Shown here: positions 16,223 through 24,071 of the stretch, piece by piece
Numbering within the stretch: position 1 is the first letter of the stretch
How the letters are laid out: each line of letters starts with the position of its first letter
DNA from: Ardenticatenaceae bacterium
GTDB taxonomy: Bacteria > Chloroflexota > Anaerolineae > Promineifilales > Promineifilaceae
Reading direction: 5' to 3'
DNA: 32,674 bases
NCBI GenBank assembly: GCA_030065875.1
Contig: JASJCR010000057.1
Location: forward strand, 1-32,674
The notes under the pieces: generated by a model
The model's database searches: none
The model's input: the letters and a program-made list of their open reading frames with translations, nothing else
What the model was told of the DNA's origin: nothing
Position numbers and translations under genes: made by a program

Positions 16223-18178
16223 TTAGGGCAGTTCATTCGGCAGTGTACTGGGAGCAACCCGAATTAATATTTCGCTCACATCAGACCCAAATGTCTGGGT
16301 TAAACCCAAATATGGGATTGAGACCTTGAGCAAATCTGAAGAGGCGGTTACTGAAAAACGAAGCAAACCAGCTTCGTTGGTATAGCCAAGCGATAACAGG
16401 TCGCCGGTCGCGCCATCGTTTACCAGGACGGCCGTTTCCTGAATTCCTTCATCGATCTCCGGCAAATTATTGCCGTTTTTGTCATAGAAGACGACGACCG
16501 TAAAGGACGCATTAAAAACAGACGGCTGTGGTGGCACATCAGTTGGCAGGGGAGCGATATCGATCCTGGGCACGTCGGTGGCCATTGGTTCTTCAGATTG
16601 ACGGGTTTCGAGAGCCTGAATGGTTGCCACCAAATCGGGCGTTGGCGTGGCGTTTGGATCAATGGTTGGCGTCCGCGTCGGCCGGGGCATCGTCACCCCA
16701 CCACCGGTCCCGCCACCCGACGAGCCGCTGCTGGGTGGATGGGTCGGCCGGGGGGTGGGTGTCGGGGTATTGGCCGTCGATACGCAGGTTAAATCATAGG
16801 TGTAAAGGTTGGAAAAGCGGTAGTCAACAGGAACAACCGGCCCGACCAGCACATACAGCCAGCCGGTGTAGTTGGCCTGAAACGGCACCAAGCTTCCCAA
16901 ATCGTTAAATGACCGATCGTTGTTGCCGGCAATTCCGTTGCCGTTTTGATCGTAGAGTATCATGTTGGTGTCGTTAAACCCGGATAAATTTTGGGTTTCA
17001 CACTCGTAATACCACCCTTCGCGGATCCACATCTTAAAGAAATCATTGTCCGGCCCTTCACCATCGAGCGGCACAAAATTTAAACCGGCCACCACTTCAT
17101 TCGGTGCGATCAGACAGGCGTTATCCCGATCAAAATTGGGTTCACAGATGTCAGCTCCGGCCACTCGAGTCGCCGTAGGGAGCGGGGTTGGCGTGGCTGT
17201 TCCGGGGACCTCGTTGATTTGCACACAATACGTTTTGTCGGCCGGATCGCTGCCATCGCGATTGGTCACTTCTATATAGTAATACCCGTCTACGCCAACT
17301 GAGTAGGTGAGTTCAGAGCGGCGGTTACCGGAAATAATATTGTCGTTTTGAGCCAGAAGCTGTCCTTCAGGGCCTAGGAGACGAATATTGGTGTCCAATC
17401 CAACATCGAGATTGTCCGTTTTAATCACATACGCCCCACCGGCCCGACCCCAAAAACGGTAGTAGTCGATATCACCGGCCGGCCACATCGTGGCGTCATT
17501 GTCGGAACAAAACGTGGTGTCATTAATCTGTAAGGTGTAGGCGGTGCTCAGCGTGTTGTTCGCCTCGTACCGATCGGCAAAAATCGGGGTCGGCGCAGCG
17601 CCAGTAGGGGTTGGCGAGGCGTCTTCACTCTGGATGATCAATTCAGCAATACTCCGTGTCCCCAATACGGCATTTTGCGGGTCTTGCAAAATCAAATTGA
17701 CCACTTCATTGCTCTCTGGCGTTGTGTCGTTAATGATCGTCACTTCAAATGATTTTATGGCGCTGTCCCCTGGGGCAAAGGTCAGAGAACCGGAAGTAGA
17801 AACATAATCAACCCCGCTGGTTGCCGTACCATCGGCCGTGGCGTAGGTGACGGTCACCGTATTGGCCGTCGTGGTTGGCACCGCGCTAATCTGGACATTA
17901 ATCGTAACCAGACCATCTGGATCGTTTTCATCCACCGTGTAGCTAAACGCCGTAAACTGGACGTTTGGCGTCGTTTGCTGCTGCTGTCGCTGGGTGGTTT
18001 CAGCATAGGTTACTCCACCACTTTCAATCATTCCAATCAACACCACAACAATGAAAACCGGAATCAAAATGGCCAGGAGCGTAACTTTTAGACGTGGTTT
18101 GGTTTGCACACGATTATCTCCATACCCCTCAAGGGGCGTGAACGGCAACGCTATGCCACCGTTGTTTATGTCACCCAA
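16223..18178 (-). CDS. Membrane-anchored Calx-beta / PPC-domain surface protein
   Basis: 651 residues from the TTG at 18178. A short cytoplasmic tail and a transmembrane span (about 31-50) are followed by a Calx-beta domain (about 72-185; YATADGTATSGVDY, SGSLTFAPGD, DTTPESNEVVNLIL), a first PPC-like domain (about 203-325; RYEANNTLSTAYTL, DIDYYRF), a second PPC-like domain (about 344-466), a Thr/Pro/Gly linker (about 467-550) and an SdrD B-type domain with DKNGNNLPEIDEGI (about 555-645). TPTP linkers separate the domains. Calx-beta domains bind calcium, and PPC domains usually flank secreted peptidases, but no peptidase is present, so a structural or adhesive surface role is likeliest. The start is chosen because TATAAT ends six bases before it. 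GTG at codon 24 is an alternative. Confidence 0.85.
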   Translation of the reverse strand: MGDINNGGIALPFTPLEGYGDNRVQTKPRLKVTLLAILIPVFIVVVLIGMIESGGVTYAETTQRQQQQTTPNVQFTAFSYTVDENDPDGLVTINVQISAVPTTTANTVTVTYATADGTATSGVDYVSTSGSLTFAPGDSAIKSFEVTIINDTTPESNEVVNLILQDPQNAVLGTRSIAELIIQSEDASPTPTGAAPTPIFADRYEANNTLSTAYTLQINDTTFCSDNDATMWPAGDIDYYRFWGRAGGAYVIKTDNLDVGLDTNIRLLGPEGQLLAQNDNIISGNRRSELTYSVGVDGYYYIEVTNRDGSDPADKTYCVQINEVPGTATPTPLPTATRVAGADICEPNFDRDNACLIAPNEVVAGLNFVPLDGEGPDNDFFKMWIREGWYYECETQNLSGFNDTNMILYDQNGNGIAGNNDRSFNDLGSLVPFQANYTGWLYVLVGPVVPVDYRFSNLYTYDLTCVSTANTPTPTPRPTHPPSSGSSGGGTGGGVTMPRPTRTPTIDPNATPTPDLVATIQALETRQSEEPMATDVPRIDIAPLPTDVPPQPSVFNASFTVVVFYDKNGNNLPEIDEGIQETAVLVNDGATGDLLSLGYTNEAGLLRFSVTASSDLLKVSIPYLGLTQTFGSDVSEILIRVAPSTLPNELP

Positions 18179-18184
18179 CTGATA

Positions 18185-18190
18185 ATTATA
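18185..18190 (-). promoter_or_regulatory. -10 box six bases before the Calx-beta/PPC start codon
   Basis: On the minus strand TTGCGG (18213-18208), a 17-base spacer and TATAAT (18190-18185) form a good promoter. Transcription would begin within a base or two of the TTG start codon, so the mRNA would be essentially leaderless. Confidence 0.45.
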
Positions 18191-18226
18191 AATTCGGATC
18201 GGCTTAACCGCAACATAGTAGGCAAC

Positions 18227-18282
18227 AGATGATAGGTGATGGGTGATAGGTGTTAGGTGATGGGTGGTGGGTGTTAGGTGAC
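18227..18282. repeat. Heptad array, core RGGTGNT
   Basis: Eight consecutive seven-base units (AGATGAT, AGGTGAT, GGGTGAT, AGGTGTT, AGGTGAT, GGGTGGT, GGGTGTT, AGGTGAC). It is the inverted counterpart of the array at 18351-18441, about 70 bp away. Confidence 0.9.
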
Positions 18283-18350
18283 GGATATGAAGTGAGTGGG
18301 GCCGTTTGTATGTTCAAAATAGCAGACGATCAGCCTGCACCTTTTGATTC

Positions 18351-18441
18351 ATCACCTATTATCCAACACCCATCACCCAATACCTAACACCTATCACCCA
18401 TTACCCATCACCTAACACCCAATACCCATCACCCACCACCC
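18351..18441. repeat. Heptad array, core ATCACCC/AACACCC
   Basis: Thirteen consecutive seven-base units drawn from ATCACCT, ATTATCC, AACACCC, ATCACCC, AATACCT and close variants, with no break in phase. They are complementary in sequence to the array at 18227-18282, so the two can form a long imperfect stem. The last unit ends three bases before the -35 box of the trp promoter. Confidence 0.9.
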
Positions 18442-18444
18442 ATA

Positions 18445-18473
18445 TTGACATCCTTCTAACCCTGTGTTAATAT
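18445..18473 (+). promoter_or_regulatory. trp operon promoter, TTGACA-17-TAATAT
   Basis: A perfect -35 box TTGACA (18445-18450), a spacer of 17 bases and TAATAT (18468-18473). The start site would be near 18480, directly before the T-box leader. The strong constitutive-type promoter fits control by termination in the leader rather than by a repressor. Confidence 0.85.
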
Positions 18474-18714
18474 GCCGACGAAATTTAAAAATTTAAATGC
18501 TTTGAATCGAAAGAGTAGCTGTTGAAGCGGGTTTAAGAGAGTTGACCAATTTGCTGAAAGGTCAATAGCAGCGCAAACGGTGAATGGATCGAGGAGCAGA
18601 TCAGGTGAAAAATACAAAATGTGAGTATCCTGATCCGGTGTGGCTTCCGTTAACAGGCCAGGTTTCAAACCACAATCTGTGATTGGAATGACAAAGTGAG
18701 GCTGGCTCAAAATT

Positions 18715-18737
18715 AGCGCAATCACGGCGCTTTTTTT
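18715..18737 (+). terminator. Short U-tailed hairpin inside the T-box leader
   Basis: AGCGC (18715-18719), a seven-base loop, GCGCT (18727-18731), then a run of seven T. It has the form of a weak intrinsic terminator ahead of the T-box element itself. It may instead be stem III of the riboswitch. Confidence 0.4.
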
Positions 18738-18774
18738 ATTTCTGGCCTAACCAGGGTGGCACCGCGGGAATTCA

Positions 18775-18808
18775 AGCTCTCGTCCCTAACCGGGATGAGG
18801 GCTTTTTT
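18775..18808 (+). terminator. T-box-controlled terminator
   Basis: AGCTCTCGTCCC (18775-18786) and GGGATGAGGGCT (18792-18803) form a 12-pair stem with two G-U pairs and a five-base loop, followed by T6. Its left arm includes the CCC used by the antiterminator, so the two folds exclude each other. Confidence 0.92.
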
Positions 18809-18838
18809 ATTTTTGACGGCCGCCCATCAGGAGCAAAG

Positions 18839-20374
18839 ATGAGCATCAAAAACGTTTATTCACCCACATTAGATGGGTTTCGAGAATTGATTACCGATGA
18901 GGTCAATATGATTCCGGTTGTTCGCGAATTTGCGGCCGATCTGGAAACCCCGGTATCGGTTTATTTAAAACTGCTGGATGAAGGAAAACCTTCCTTTTTG
19001 CTGGAATCAGTTCAATTTGGAGAAATCCTCGGCCGCTACTCGTTTGTGGGGGTCAATCCCCGAGGGGTCATCTCTCTCAACGGGCGCGAGGTTACCGACA
19101 CAAGACGGCAAACCGCAAAGACGTATACGCTTGAGGAAAACGAACATATCTTGGACATCATCAAGCGCGAACTCGATCGCTTCCAGCCGGCTGAGGTCTC
19201 AGGGTTACCGCGCCTGAGAGGCGGGGCGGTTGGCTATCTCGGCTATGACGTGGTGCGAGATTTTGAAAAATTGCCCAATACGGCCGCGCCGGGTCTAGAC
19301 ATTCCCGACGCGATTTTTTTGCTGGCCGATACATTTGTCGTTTTTGATCACGTGCGCCAGAAGCTGCTCGTCATCGCCAACGCTAGGCTTAACGGCAGCC
19401 GAAACGGCCCTGATGTTGCCCAGGCATACGTGACGGCGATTCAGGAAATTGAACGGGTGGCCGAAAAACTGCTCCGGCCGCTCCCGGCCGTGCCCAACCG
19501 GCAGTGGGGGATCAACGTGAACGGCAGCCGCGGAAAATTTCTTTCGAACAAAACCCAGGCCGATTATGAGGAGATGGTCAGGGCCGCCAAAGAGTATATC
19601 GCCGCAGGAGACATTTTTCAGGTGGTGCTCAGCCAGCGCTTCCAGCGCAAAACCGATGCCCATCCCTTTGCCATATACCGCGCCCTGCGCATGCTCAACC
19701 CGTCCCCTTACATGTTTTACTTTAACTTCGGGGAACTCGATTTTCAGGTCATTGGTGCCTCGCCGGAAATGCACGTTCGGCTGGAAGACGGCACGGCCCA
19801 CCTGCGGCCAATCGCCGGAACCCGGCCGCGCGGCACAACCGATCACGAAGATGCCGCTCTGGCCACCGAACTGCTCGAAGACGAAAAGGAGCGGGCGGAA
19901 CACGTCATGCTGGTCGATTTGGGACGCAACGACCTCGGCCGGGTGTGCGATTACGGCTCGGTATCGGTCAAAGATATGATGATTATCGAAAAGTACAGCC
20001 ACGTGATGCACATCGTCAGCCATGTCGAAGGAAAGCTTAATCGGGATATGGATGCGTTTGCCCTGATGGCCGCCACCTTCCCGGCCGGGACGCTGAGCGG
20101 GGCCCCAAAGGTGCGGGCCATGGAAATCATCGAAGAGCTGGAAGGTGAGCGACGCAGCCTTTATGGAGGAGCGGTCGGCTACTTCAGCTATGACGGCAGC
20201 TCCGACACCTGTATCGCCATTCGCACCATGGTTAACCAACGCGGGAATGTGTTTGTCCAGGCCGGGGCCGGCATTGTGGCCGACAGCGATCCGCACAAAG
20301 AGCACCAGGAGTGCTTTAACAAGGCCAGCGCCCTGAATACGGCGATTGATAGAGCGGAAGAAGGTGGGTTTTAG
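18839..20374 (+). CDS. trpE: Anthranilate synthase component I
   Basis: 511 residues. TrpE converts chorismate plus ammonia (from TrpG) to anthranilate, the first step of tryptophan synthesis in the cytoplasm. LLES at 54-57 is the tryptophan feedback-binding element, so the enzyme should also be inhibited by tryptophan. The chorismate-binding domain carries GDIFQVVLSQRF, GASPEMHVR, RPIAGTRPRG, DEKERAEHVMLVDLGRNDLGRV and the final GAGIVADSDP. AGGAG lies five bases before the ATG. It is the first gene after the T-box leader, and the trpG partner is the third gene of the operon. Confidence 0.97.
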   Translation: MSIKNVYSPTLDGFRELITDEVNMIPVVREFAADLETPVSVYLKLLDEGKPSFLLESVQFGEILGRYSFVGVNPRGVISLNGREVTDTRRQTAKTYTLEENEHILDIIKRELDRFQPAEVSGLPRLRGGAVGYLGYDVVRDFEKLPNTAAPGLDIPDAIFLLADTFVVFDHVRQKLLVIANARLNGSRNGPDVAQAYVTAIQEIERVAEKLLRPLPAVPNRQWGINVNGSRGKFLSNKTQADYEEMVRAAKEYIAAGDIFQVVLSQRFQRKTDAHPFAIYRALRMLNPSPYMFYFNFGELDFQVIGASPEMHVRLEDGTAHLRPIAGTRPRGTTDHEDAALATELLEDEKERAEHVMLVDLGRNDLGRVCDYGSVSVKDMMIIEKYSHVMHIVSHVEGKLNRDMDAFALMAATFPAGTLSGAPKVRAMEIIEELEGERRSLYGGAVGYFSYDGSSDTCIAIRTMVNQRGNVFVQAGAGIVADSDPHKEHQECFNKASALNTAIDRAEEGGF

Positions 20375-20380
20375 AGATCA

Positions 20381-20408
20381 CAGACTTCAGACAACAGACT
20401 TCAGAAAA
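20381..20408. repeat. Heptad array between trpE and trpS, core CAGACTT
   Basis: CAGACTT, CAGACAA, CAGACTT, CAGAAAA in exact seven-base phase. It lies inside the trp transcript. Confidence 0.75.
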
Positions 20409-20430
20409 GAAAATAAATTGAGTAGATACT

Positions 20431-21441
20431 ATGAACGAAAAACGAGTCGTTTTTAGCGGCATTCAACCCTCGGGGGATTTTACCCTCGGAAATTATCTCG
20501 GTGCGGTGCAAAATTGGGTGCGGGATCAGGCCGAAAAGATCAACTATTTCTGTATTGTTGATCTGCACACCTTAACTGTGCCGCAGGACCCGGTTCAGCT
20601 GCGCGAGCGTACCCGCTCGCTGGCGGCCATCCTGCTGGCGGCCGGGATCGATCCGGATAAGTGCACCCTCTTCATCCAGAGTCATGTCACGGCTCATGCG
20701 GAAGCCAGCTGGCTGCTAAACTGCATTACGCCGCTGGGTTGGCTGTATCGCATGACCCAGTTTAAAGATAAATCCCAAAAACAGGAAAGCGTGCTTACCG
20801 GCCTGCTCGATTATCCGGTTTTGATGGCCGGCGACATCATCCTGTATGATGCACACGAGGTGCCGGTCGGAGATGATCAGAAACAGCACGTGGAGCTGGC
20901 CCGCGATATCGCTCAACGGTTCAACCACCTGTACGAACAGCCGTTTTTTGTGGTTCCGGAGCCGTTTATTCCCAAGGTGGGTGCGCGGGTAATGGGGCTG
21001 GATAATCCGTCCAACAAGATGTCAAAAAGCTTCGCCCATATTCGCGGGCATGCGGTCGGCTTGCTGGATGACCCAAAAGAGATCATGCGCTCGTTTAAAC
21101 GAGCCAAAACCGATTCCGGCAATGACATTATCTTTTCAGATGAACCGGAAAAAGCCGGGGTTAATAATTTGCTGGGGATTTATCGTTCGATAACCCAAAA
21201 AACCAAAGAAGCAGTTGAGGCTGATTTTGCCGACGCCCGCGGCTATGGTGATTTAAAGGTTCGCGTCGGTGAACTGGTTATCGAAACGTTCGCGCCGATT
21301 AAGGCCCGCTATGAATCCATCATGGCGGACCCGGCCGAATTAGACAAGCTGCTGGCCCGCGGGGCGGATCAGGCCCGGCAGGTTGCGCAGCCGAAACTCG
21401 ATCAGATGAAAGAGATTATGGGGTTGGTGCTCCCTAGATGA
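20431..21441 (+). CDS. trpS: Tryptophanyl-tRNA synthetase
   Basis: 336 residues, normal for the class Ic enzyme that charges tRNA-Trp using ATP. The HIGH-like signature is in IQPSGDFTLGNYLGA (11-25), with TLGN at 18-21. The KMSKS loop is exact at 196-200. GDDQKQHVELARDIA (147-161) matches the conserved dimer and substrate-binding region. It lies 56 bases after trpE within the T-box-controlled transcript, so charging capacity and tryptophan synthesis rise together when uncharged tRNA-Trp accumulates. The ribosome site is weak, and a heptad repeat separates it from trpE. Confidence 0.97.
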   Translation: MNEKRVVFSGIQPSGDFTLGNYLGAVQNWVRDQAEKINYFCIVDLHTLTVPQDPVQLRERTRSLAAILLAAGIDPDKCTLFIQSHVTAHAEASWLLNCITPLGWLYRMTQFKDKSQKQESVLTGLLDYPVLMAGDIILYDAHEVPVGDDQKQHVELARDIAQRFNHLYEQPFFVVPEPFIPKVGARVMGLDNPSNKMSKSFAHIRGHAVGLLDDPKEIMRSFKRAKTDSGNDIIFSDEPEKAGVNNLLGIYRSITQKTKEAVEADFADARGYGDLKVRVGELVIETFAPIKARYESIMADPAELDKLLARGADQARQVAQPKLDQMKEIMGLVLPR

Positions 21442-21442
21442 G

Positions 21443-21475
21443 AGAATCCGGGATTCTTTGAGAATCCCGGATTCT
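21443..21475. repeat. Perfect 15-pair hairpin between trpS and trpG
   Basis: AGAATCCGGGATTCT, a three-base loop and AGAATCCCGGATTCT. It begins just after the trpS stop codon and has no T-run, so it is more likely an RNA stability or processing element, or a REP-like insert, than a terminator. Confidence 0.7.
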
Positions 21476-21492
21476 AGGAAAGAGATACTCAC

Positions 21493-22056
21493 ATGGTACT
21501 GGTAATCGACAACTACGATTCGTTTACTTACAACATCGTCCAATATCTGGGGGAGCTGGGTCAGGAAATTCAGGTGTTTCGCAACGATCAAATCACCCTG
21601 GATGAAATTCGGACCCTCAACCCGGATCACATCGTCATCAGCCCCGGCCCTGGTGATCCTGAAGACGGCGGCATCTCCAATGATGTCATTCGCGAATTTG
21701 GAGCCACCACCCCCATTTTGGGCGTGTGCCTGGGTCATCAGTGCATCGGTCACGTCTACGGCGGCCGGGTTGTCCGCGCCGGCCGCCTGATGCACGGTAA
21801 AACGTCGCCGATCAAGCACAATAGCGTTGGGGTCTTCAAAGATATTCCCACCCCGTTTACGGCCACCCGCTATCACTCCCTGGTCGTTGAAGAGATCCCG
21901 GACTGCCTGGAGGTGATCGCCCTGACCGCGGACGAAGAGGTCATGGGGCTGCGGCACAAAACCCACCCGGTGACCGGGGTCCAATTCCACCCGGAAAGCA
22001 TTTTGACTGAACACGGGCATCATTTGCTGCAAAATTTTTTGGACGGGAAAATTTAA
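21493..22056 (+). CDS. trpG: Anthranilate synthase component II (glutamine amidotransferase)
   Basis: 187 residues, a stand-alone class I glutamine amidotransferase that supplies ammonia to TrpE. The triad is Cys79 in LGVCLGHQCIG with His166 and Glu168 in VQFHPESIL. HGKTSPI (101-107) and SPGPGDPEDGG (50-60) are typical of TrpG/PabA. It could also serve PabB, since many bacteria share this subunit. AGGAAAGAG lies 9-17 bases upstream of the ATG. It sits between trpS and trpD in the operon. Confidence 0.95.
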   Translation: MVLVIDNYDSFTYNIVQYLGELGQEIQVFRNDQITLDEIRTLNPDHIVISPGPGDPEDGGISNDVIREFGATTPILGVCLGHQCIGHVYGGRVVRAGRLMHGKTSPIKHNSVGVFKDIPTPFTATRYHSLVVEEIPDCLEVIALTADEEVMGLRHKTHPVTGVQFHPESILTEHGHHLLQNFLDGKI

Positions 22057-22057
22057 A

Positions 22058-22092
22058 AGACTTCAGACTTCAGACCTCAGACCTCAGAAAAG
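22058..22092. repeat. Heptad array between trpG and trpD, core AGACYTC
   Basis: AGACTTC twice, AGACCTC twice, then AGAAAAG, in exact seven-base phase. It is related in sequence to the array between trpE and trpS. Confidence 0.8.
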
Positions 22093-22121
22093 GGTCAAGA
22101 TACAGGAAAGAGGAGAGAAAT

Positions 22122-23141
22122 ATGGCATTAAAACCATTTATAGCCGAAGTGATCAACGGCCGGTCGCTCTCGTTTGTACAGGCGCAAGAAGCGATGACCT
22201 TGATTATGAACGGTGAAGCCACCCAGGCTCAAATCGGCAGCTATTTAACCGCCTTGCGAATGAAGGGTGAAACCGCTGATGAGGTGGCCGGTAGTGCGGC
22301 CGCGATGCGGAGCCTGGTGGTTCCCGTCAATATCAAAGATCGTGATAAAATGGTGATGGATGTTGTGGGAACCGGTGGAGACGGCCGCAACACCTTTAAT
22401 ATTTCCACCACGACCGCCTTTGTTGTGGCCGGTCATGGGGTTCAGGTGGCCAAACACGGCAACCGCGCGGCCAGCAGCAAAAGCGGCTCGGCTGATGTGC
22501 TGATGGCCCTGGGCGCCAATCTCGACCTCTCGGCCGGTCAGGTTGGGGAATGTATTGACGATGTGGGGATCGGCTTTATGTACGCCGTCAAACACCATCC
22601 GGCTATGCGGCACGCCATCGGCCCCCGCCGCGAGCTAGGCCAGCGCACGATCTTTAATATTTTAGGCCCGCTTTCAAACCCGGCCAGCGCTGACCATTAT
22701 CTGCTGGGGGTGTTTAGCCCCCATCTAACCGAACAGATGGCGATCGCCTTGCGCGAACTGGGAACCCAGGCCGCGTTTGTCGTTCACGGGGCGGATGGGC
22801 TGGATGAACTTTCGATCACCGGCGTCAACAAGATCAGCCGCCTCAAAAATGGCGAAGTTGATACCATGTCCTTAGATCCCGTAACCCTGGGATTCGGTCG
22901 GGCGACACTTGCAGATATCGCCGGTGGCACCCCGGAGGAAAATGCCGCCATCACCCGCAATATTTTAAACGGCCGGGATAAAGGCCCCCGACGCGAAATC
23001 GTCCTGCTTAACGCCGCGGCCGCCCTCAGCGTCAGCGGCCATGATCTTGAAGCCGGGCTGGCGAAAGCCAAAGAATCGATTGACAGCGGCGCAGCCTTGC
23101 AAAAGCTGGAGAAATGGGTGGAGAAAACCAATTCTTATTAG
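22122..23141 (+). CDS. trpD: Anthranilate phosphoribosyltransferase
   Basis: 339 residues, the full length of the family. The enzyme joins anthranilate to PRPP in the second step of the pathway. The PRPP-binding motif VGTGGDGRNTFNISTTTAF and the following KHGNRAASSKSGSADVLMALG are intact, as is RRELGQRTIFNILGPLSNPA. A strong AGAGGAGAG site precedes the ATG. It is the fourth gene of the T-box operon and is not fused to trpG, unlike in enterobacteria. Confidence 0.97.
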   Translation: MALKPFIAEVINGRSLSFVQAQEAMTLIMNGEATQAQIGSYLTALRMKGETADEVAGSAAAMRSLVVPVNIKDRDKMVMDVVGTGGDGRNTFNISTTTAFVVAGHGVQVAKHGNRAASSKSGSADVLMALGANLDLSAGQVGECIDDVGIGFMYAVKHHPAMRHAIGPRRELGQRTIFNILGPLSNPASADHYLLGVFSPHLTEQMAIALRELGTQAAFVVHGADGLDELSITGVNKISRLKNGEVDTMSLDPVTLGFGRATLADIAGGTPEENAAITRNILNGRDKGPRREIVLLNAAAALSVSGHDLEAGLAKAKESIDSGAALQKLEKWVEKTNSY

Positions 23142-23226
23142 TCCTAAGTCCTCAGTTAAAAGTTCATAGTGGTTCGGTATCGACACTCAGGACTCAACAC
23201 TCAGCACTCAGGACTCAGAACTCAGG
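23140..23226. repeat. Two facing heptad arrays between trpD and trpC
   Basis: AGTCCTA, AGTCCTC, AGTTAAA, AGTTCAT and AGTGGTT (23140-23174) are followed by six units of ACTCAGG type (23185-23226). TAAGTCCTCAG at the left is nearly the reverse complement of CTCAGGACTTA at the right, so the pair can fold into a stem in the trp mRNA. The left array begins at the trpD stop codon. Confidence 0.8.
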
Positions 23227-23233
23227 ACTTAAC

Positions 23234-24055
23234 ATGAGCGTTCCCAAAAAAATCCGTGAACGAGGCAAAATCCTCGACGAAATTATGCGCTATCACCGGG
23301 AAAATCTTCCCAAAATTATGCGCGATGTTCCTTTTGAAAGCGTGCGGGCGTTTGCGGCCGTTGTCCCGTCACCTCTTGACTTTTATGAGGCGATCACCAA
23401 ACCGGGTGTCTCGCTCATCGCTGAATGCAAAAAAGCCTCCCCCAGCAAAGGGTTGATCGCCCCCAAATACGACCCGGTGAAAACCGCAGCCCTTTACGAG
23501 AAAGCCGGGGCCAGCGCGATTTCCGTGTTGACCGACGGCCGTCATTTCCAGGGCAGCCTGGCTGATTTGCGGGACGTGCGCGAAACGGTAGCCGTTCCCG
23601 TGCTGCGCAAGGATTTTATTTTCCATCCTTATCAAATTTACGAAGCTCGTGCGGCCGGGGCCGACTGTATTTTGCTGATTGCGGCGGTTTTAGGGGATGG
23701 CGATCTACACGCGCTCCTTGATTTAACCCACAAACTACGCATGAACGCCCTGGTTGAGGTGCACACCGATGAGGAAATTCACCGGGTTCTCAATTTGCCT
23801 ACCCGACCCAAAATAATTGGGGTTAACAATCGCAACCTGCAAACGTTTGAGGTCGATTTTGCAAACACGGCTCGCCTGCGGCAGCTGATCCCCGCGGAAA
23901 TTGCCGTTGTGGGGGAAAGCGGCTTAAAAACGGAAGAGGATGTCAGGGCGATGAAAAAAATCGGCGTGGAGGCCATTCTGGTTGGCGAAACCCTTATGCG
24001 CGCCAGGGATCCTCTGGGTTTGGCCCAGCGGTTTATCCAGGCTGGTAAAAATTAA
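23234..24055 (+). CDS. trpC: Indole-3-glycerol-phosphate synthase
   Basis: 273 residues from the ATG at 23234. The open frame extends upstream to 23114, but that part reads through the heptad repeats and overlaps trpD, so it is not used. The barrel shows AECKKASPSKG, VLRKDFIF, NNRNLQTFEVD and VGESGLKTEEDV, which carry the catalytic Lys and Glu residues of the family. It closes the ring of the pathway intermediate to give indole-3-glycerol phosphate. TrpF, needed just before this step, is neither fused nor adjacent. It is the last gene of the operon and meets the methyltransferase gene convergently 16 bases later. Confidence 0.96.
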   Translation: MSVPKKIRERGKILDEIMRYHRENLPKIMRDVPFESVRAFAAVVPSPLDFYEAITKPGVSLIAECKKASPSKGLIAPKYDPVKTAALYEKAGASAISVLTDGRHFQGSLADLRDVRETVAVPVLRKDFIFHPYQIYEARAAGADCILLIAAVLGDGDLHALLDLTHKLRMNALVEVHTDEEIHRVLNLPTRPKIIGVNNRNLQTFEVDFANTARLRQLIPAEIAVVGESGLKTEEDVRAMKKIGVEAILVGETLMRARDPLGLAQRFIQAGKN

Positions 24056-24071
24056 GGTCGAGCGGATTCAT

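Larger units (their letters stand above)
18480..18808 (+). ncRNA. Tryptophan T-box riboswitch leader
   Basis: The conserved T-box sequence AGGGTGGCACCGCGG lies at 18753-18767. Stem I contains an AGAGTA-type element (18512-18517), a distal stem TTGACC/GGTCAA with GCTG in its loop, and the segment GTGAATGGATC in which TGG (18585-18587) is the specifier for tryptophan. The bulge base after TGG is C (18760), which pairs with discriminator G73, the usual base of bacterial tRNA-Trp. AGGG (18753-18756) pairs with CCCT (18784-18787) in the antiterminator, which excludes the terminator stem. Uncharged tRNA-Trp should stabilise the antiterminator and turn on trpE-trpS-trpG-trpD-trpC. A stem GATCAGG/CCTGATC at 18599-18635 is a probable middle stem. 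Confidence 0.93.

Noticed and set aside
18227..18441. CRISPR-like array
   Set aside because: Units are seven bases, contiguous and without unique spacers; no cas genes are present.
19295..20305. 336-codon open frame opposite trpE
   Set aside because: Antisense shadow caused by GC bias at codon positions; TrpE on the other strand is certain.
23114..23233. Upstream extension of trpC
   Set aside because: Reads through the heptad repeats and the end of trpD; the family N-terminus begins at the ATG at 23234.
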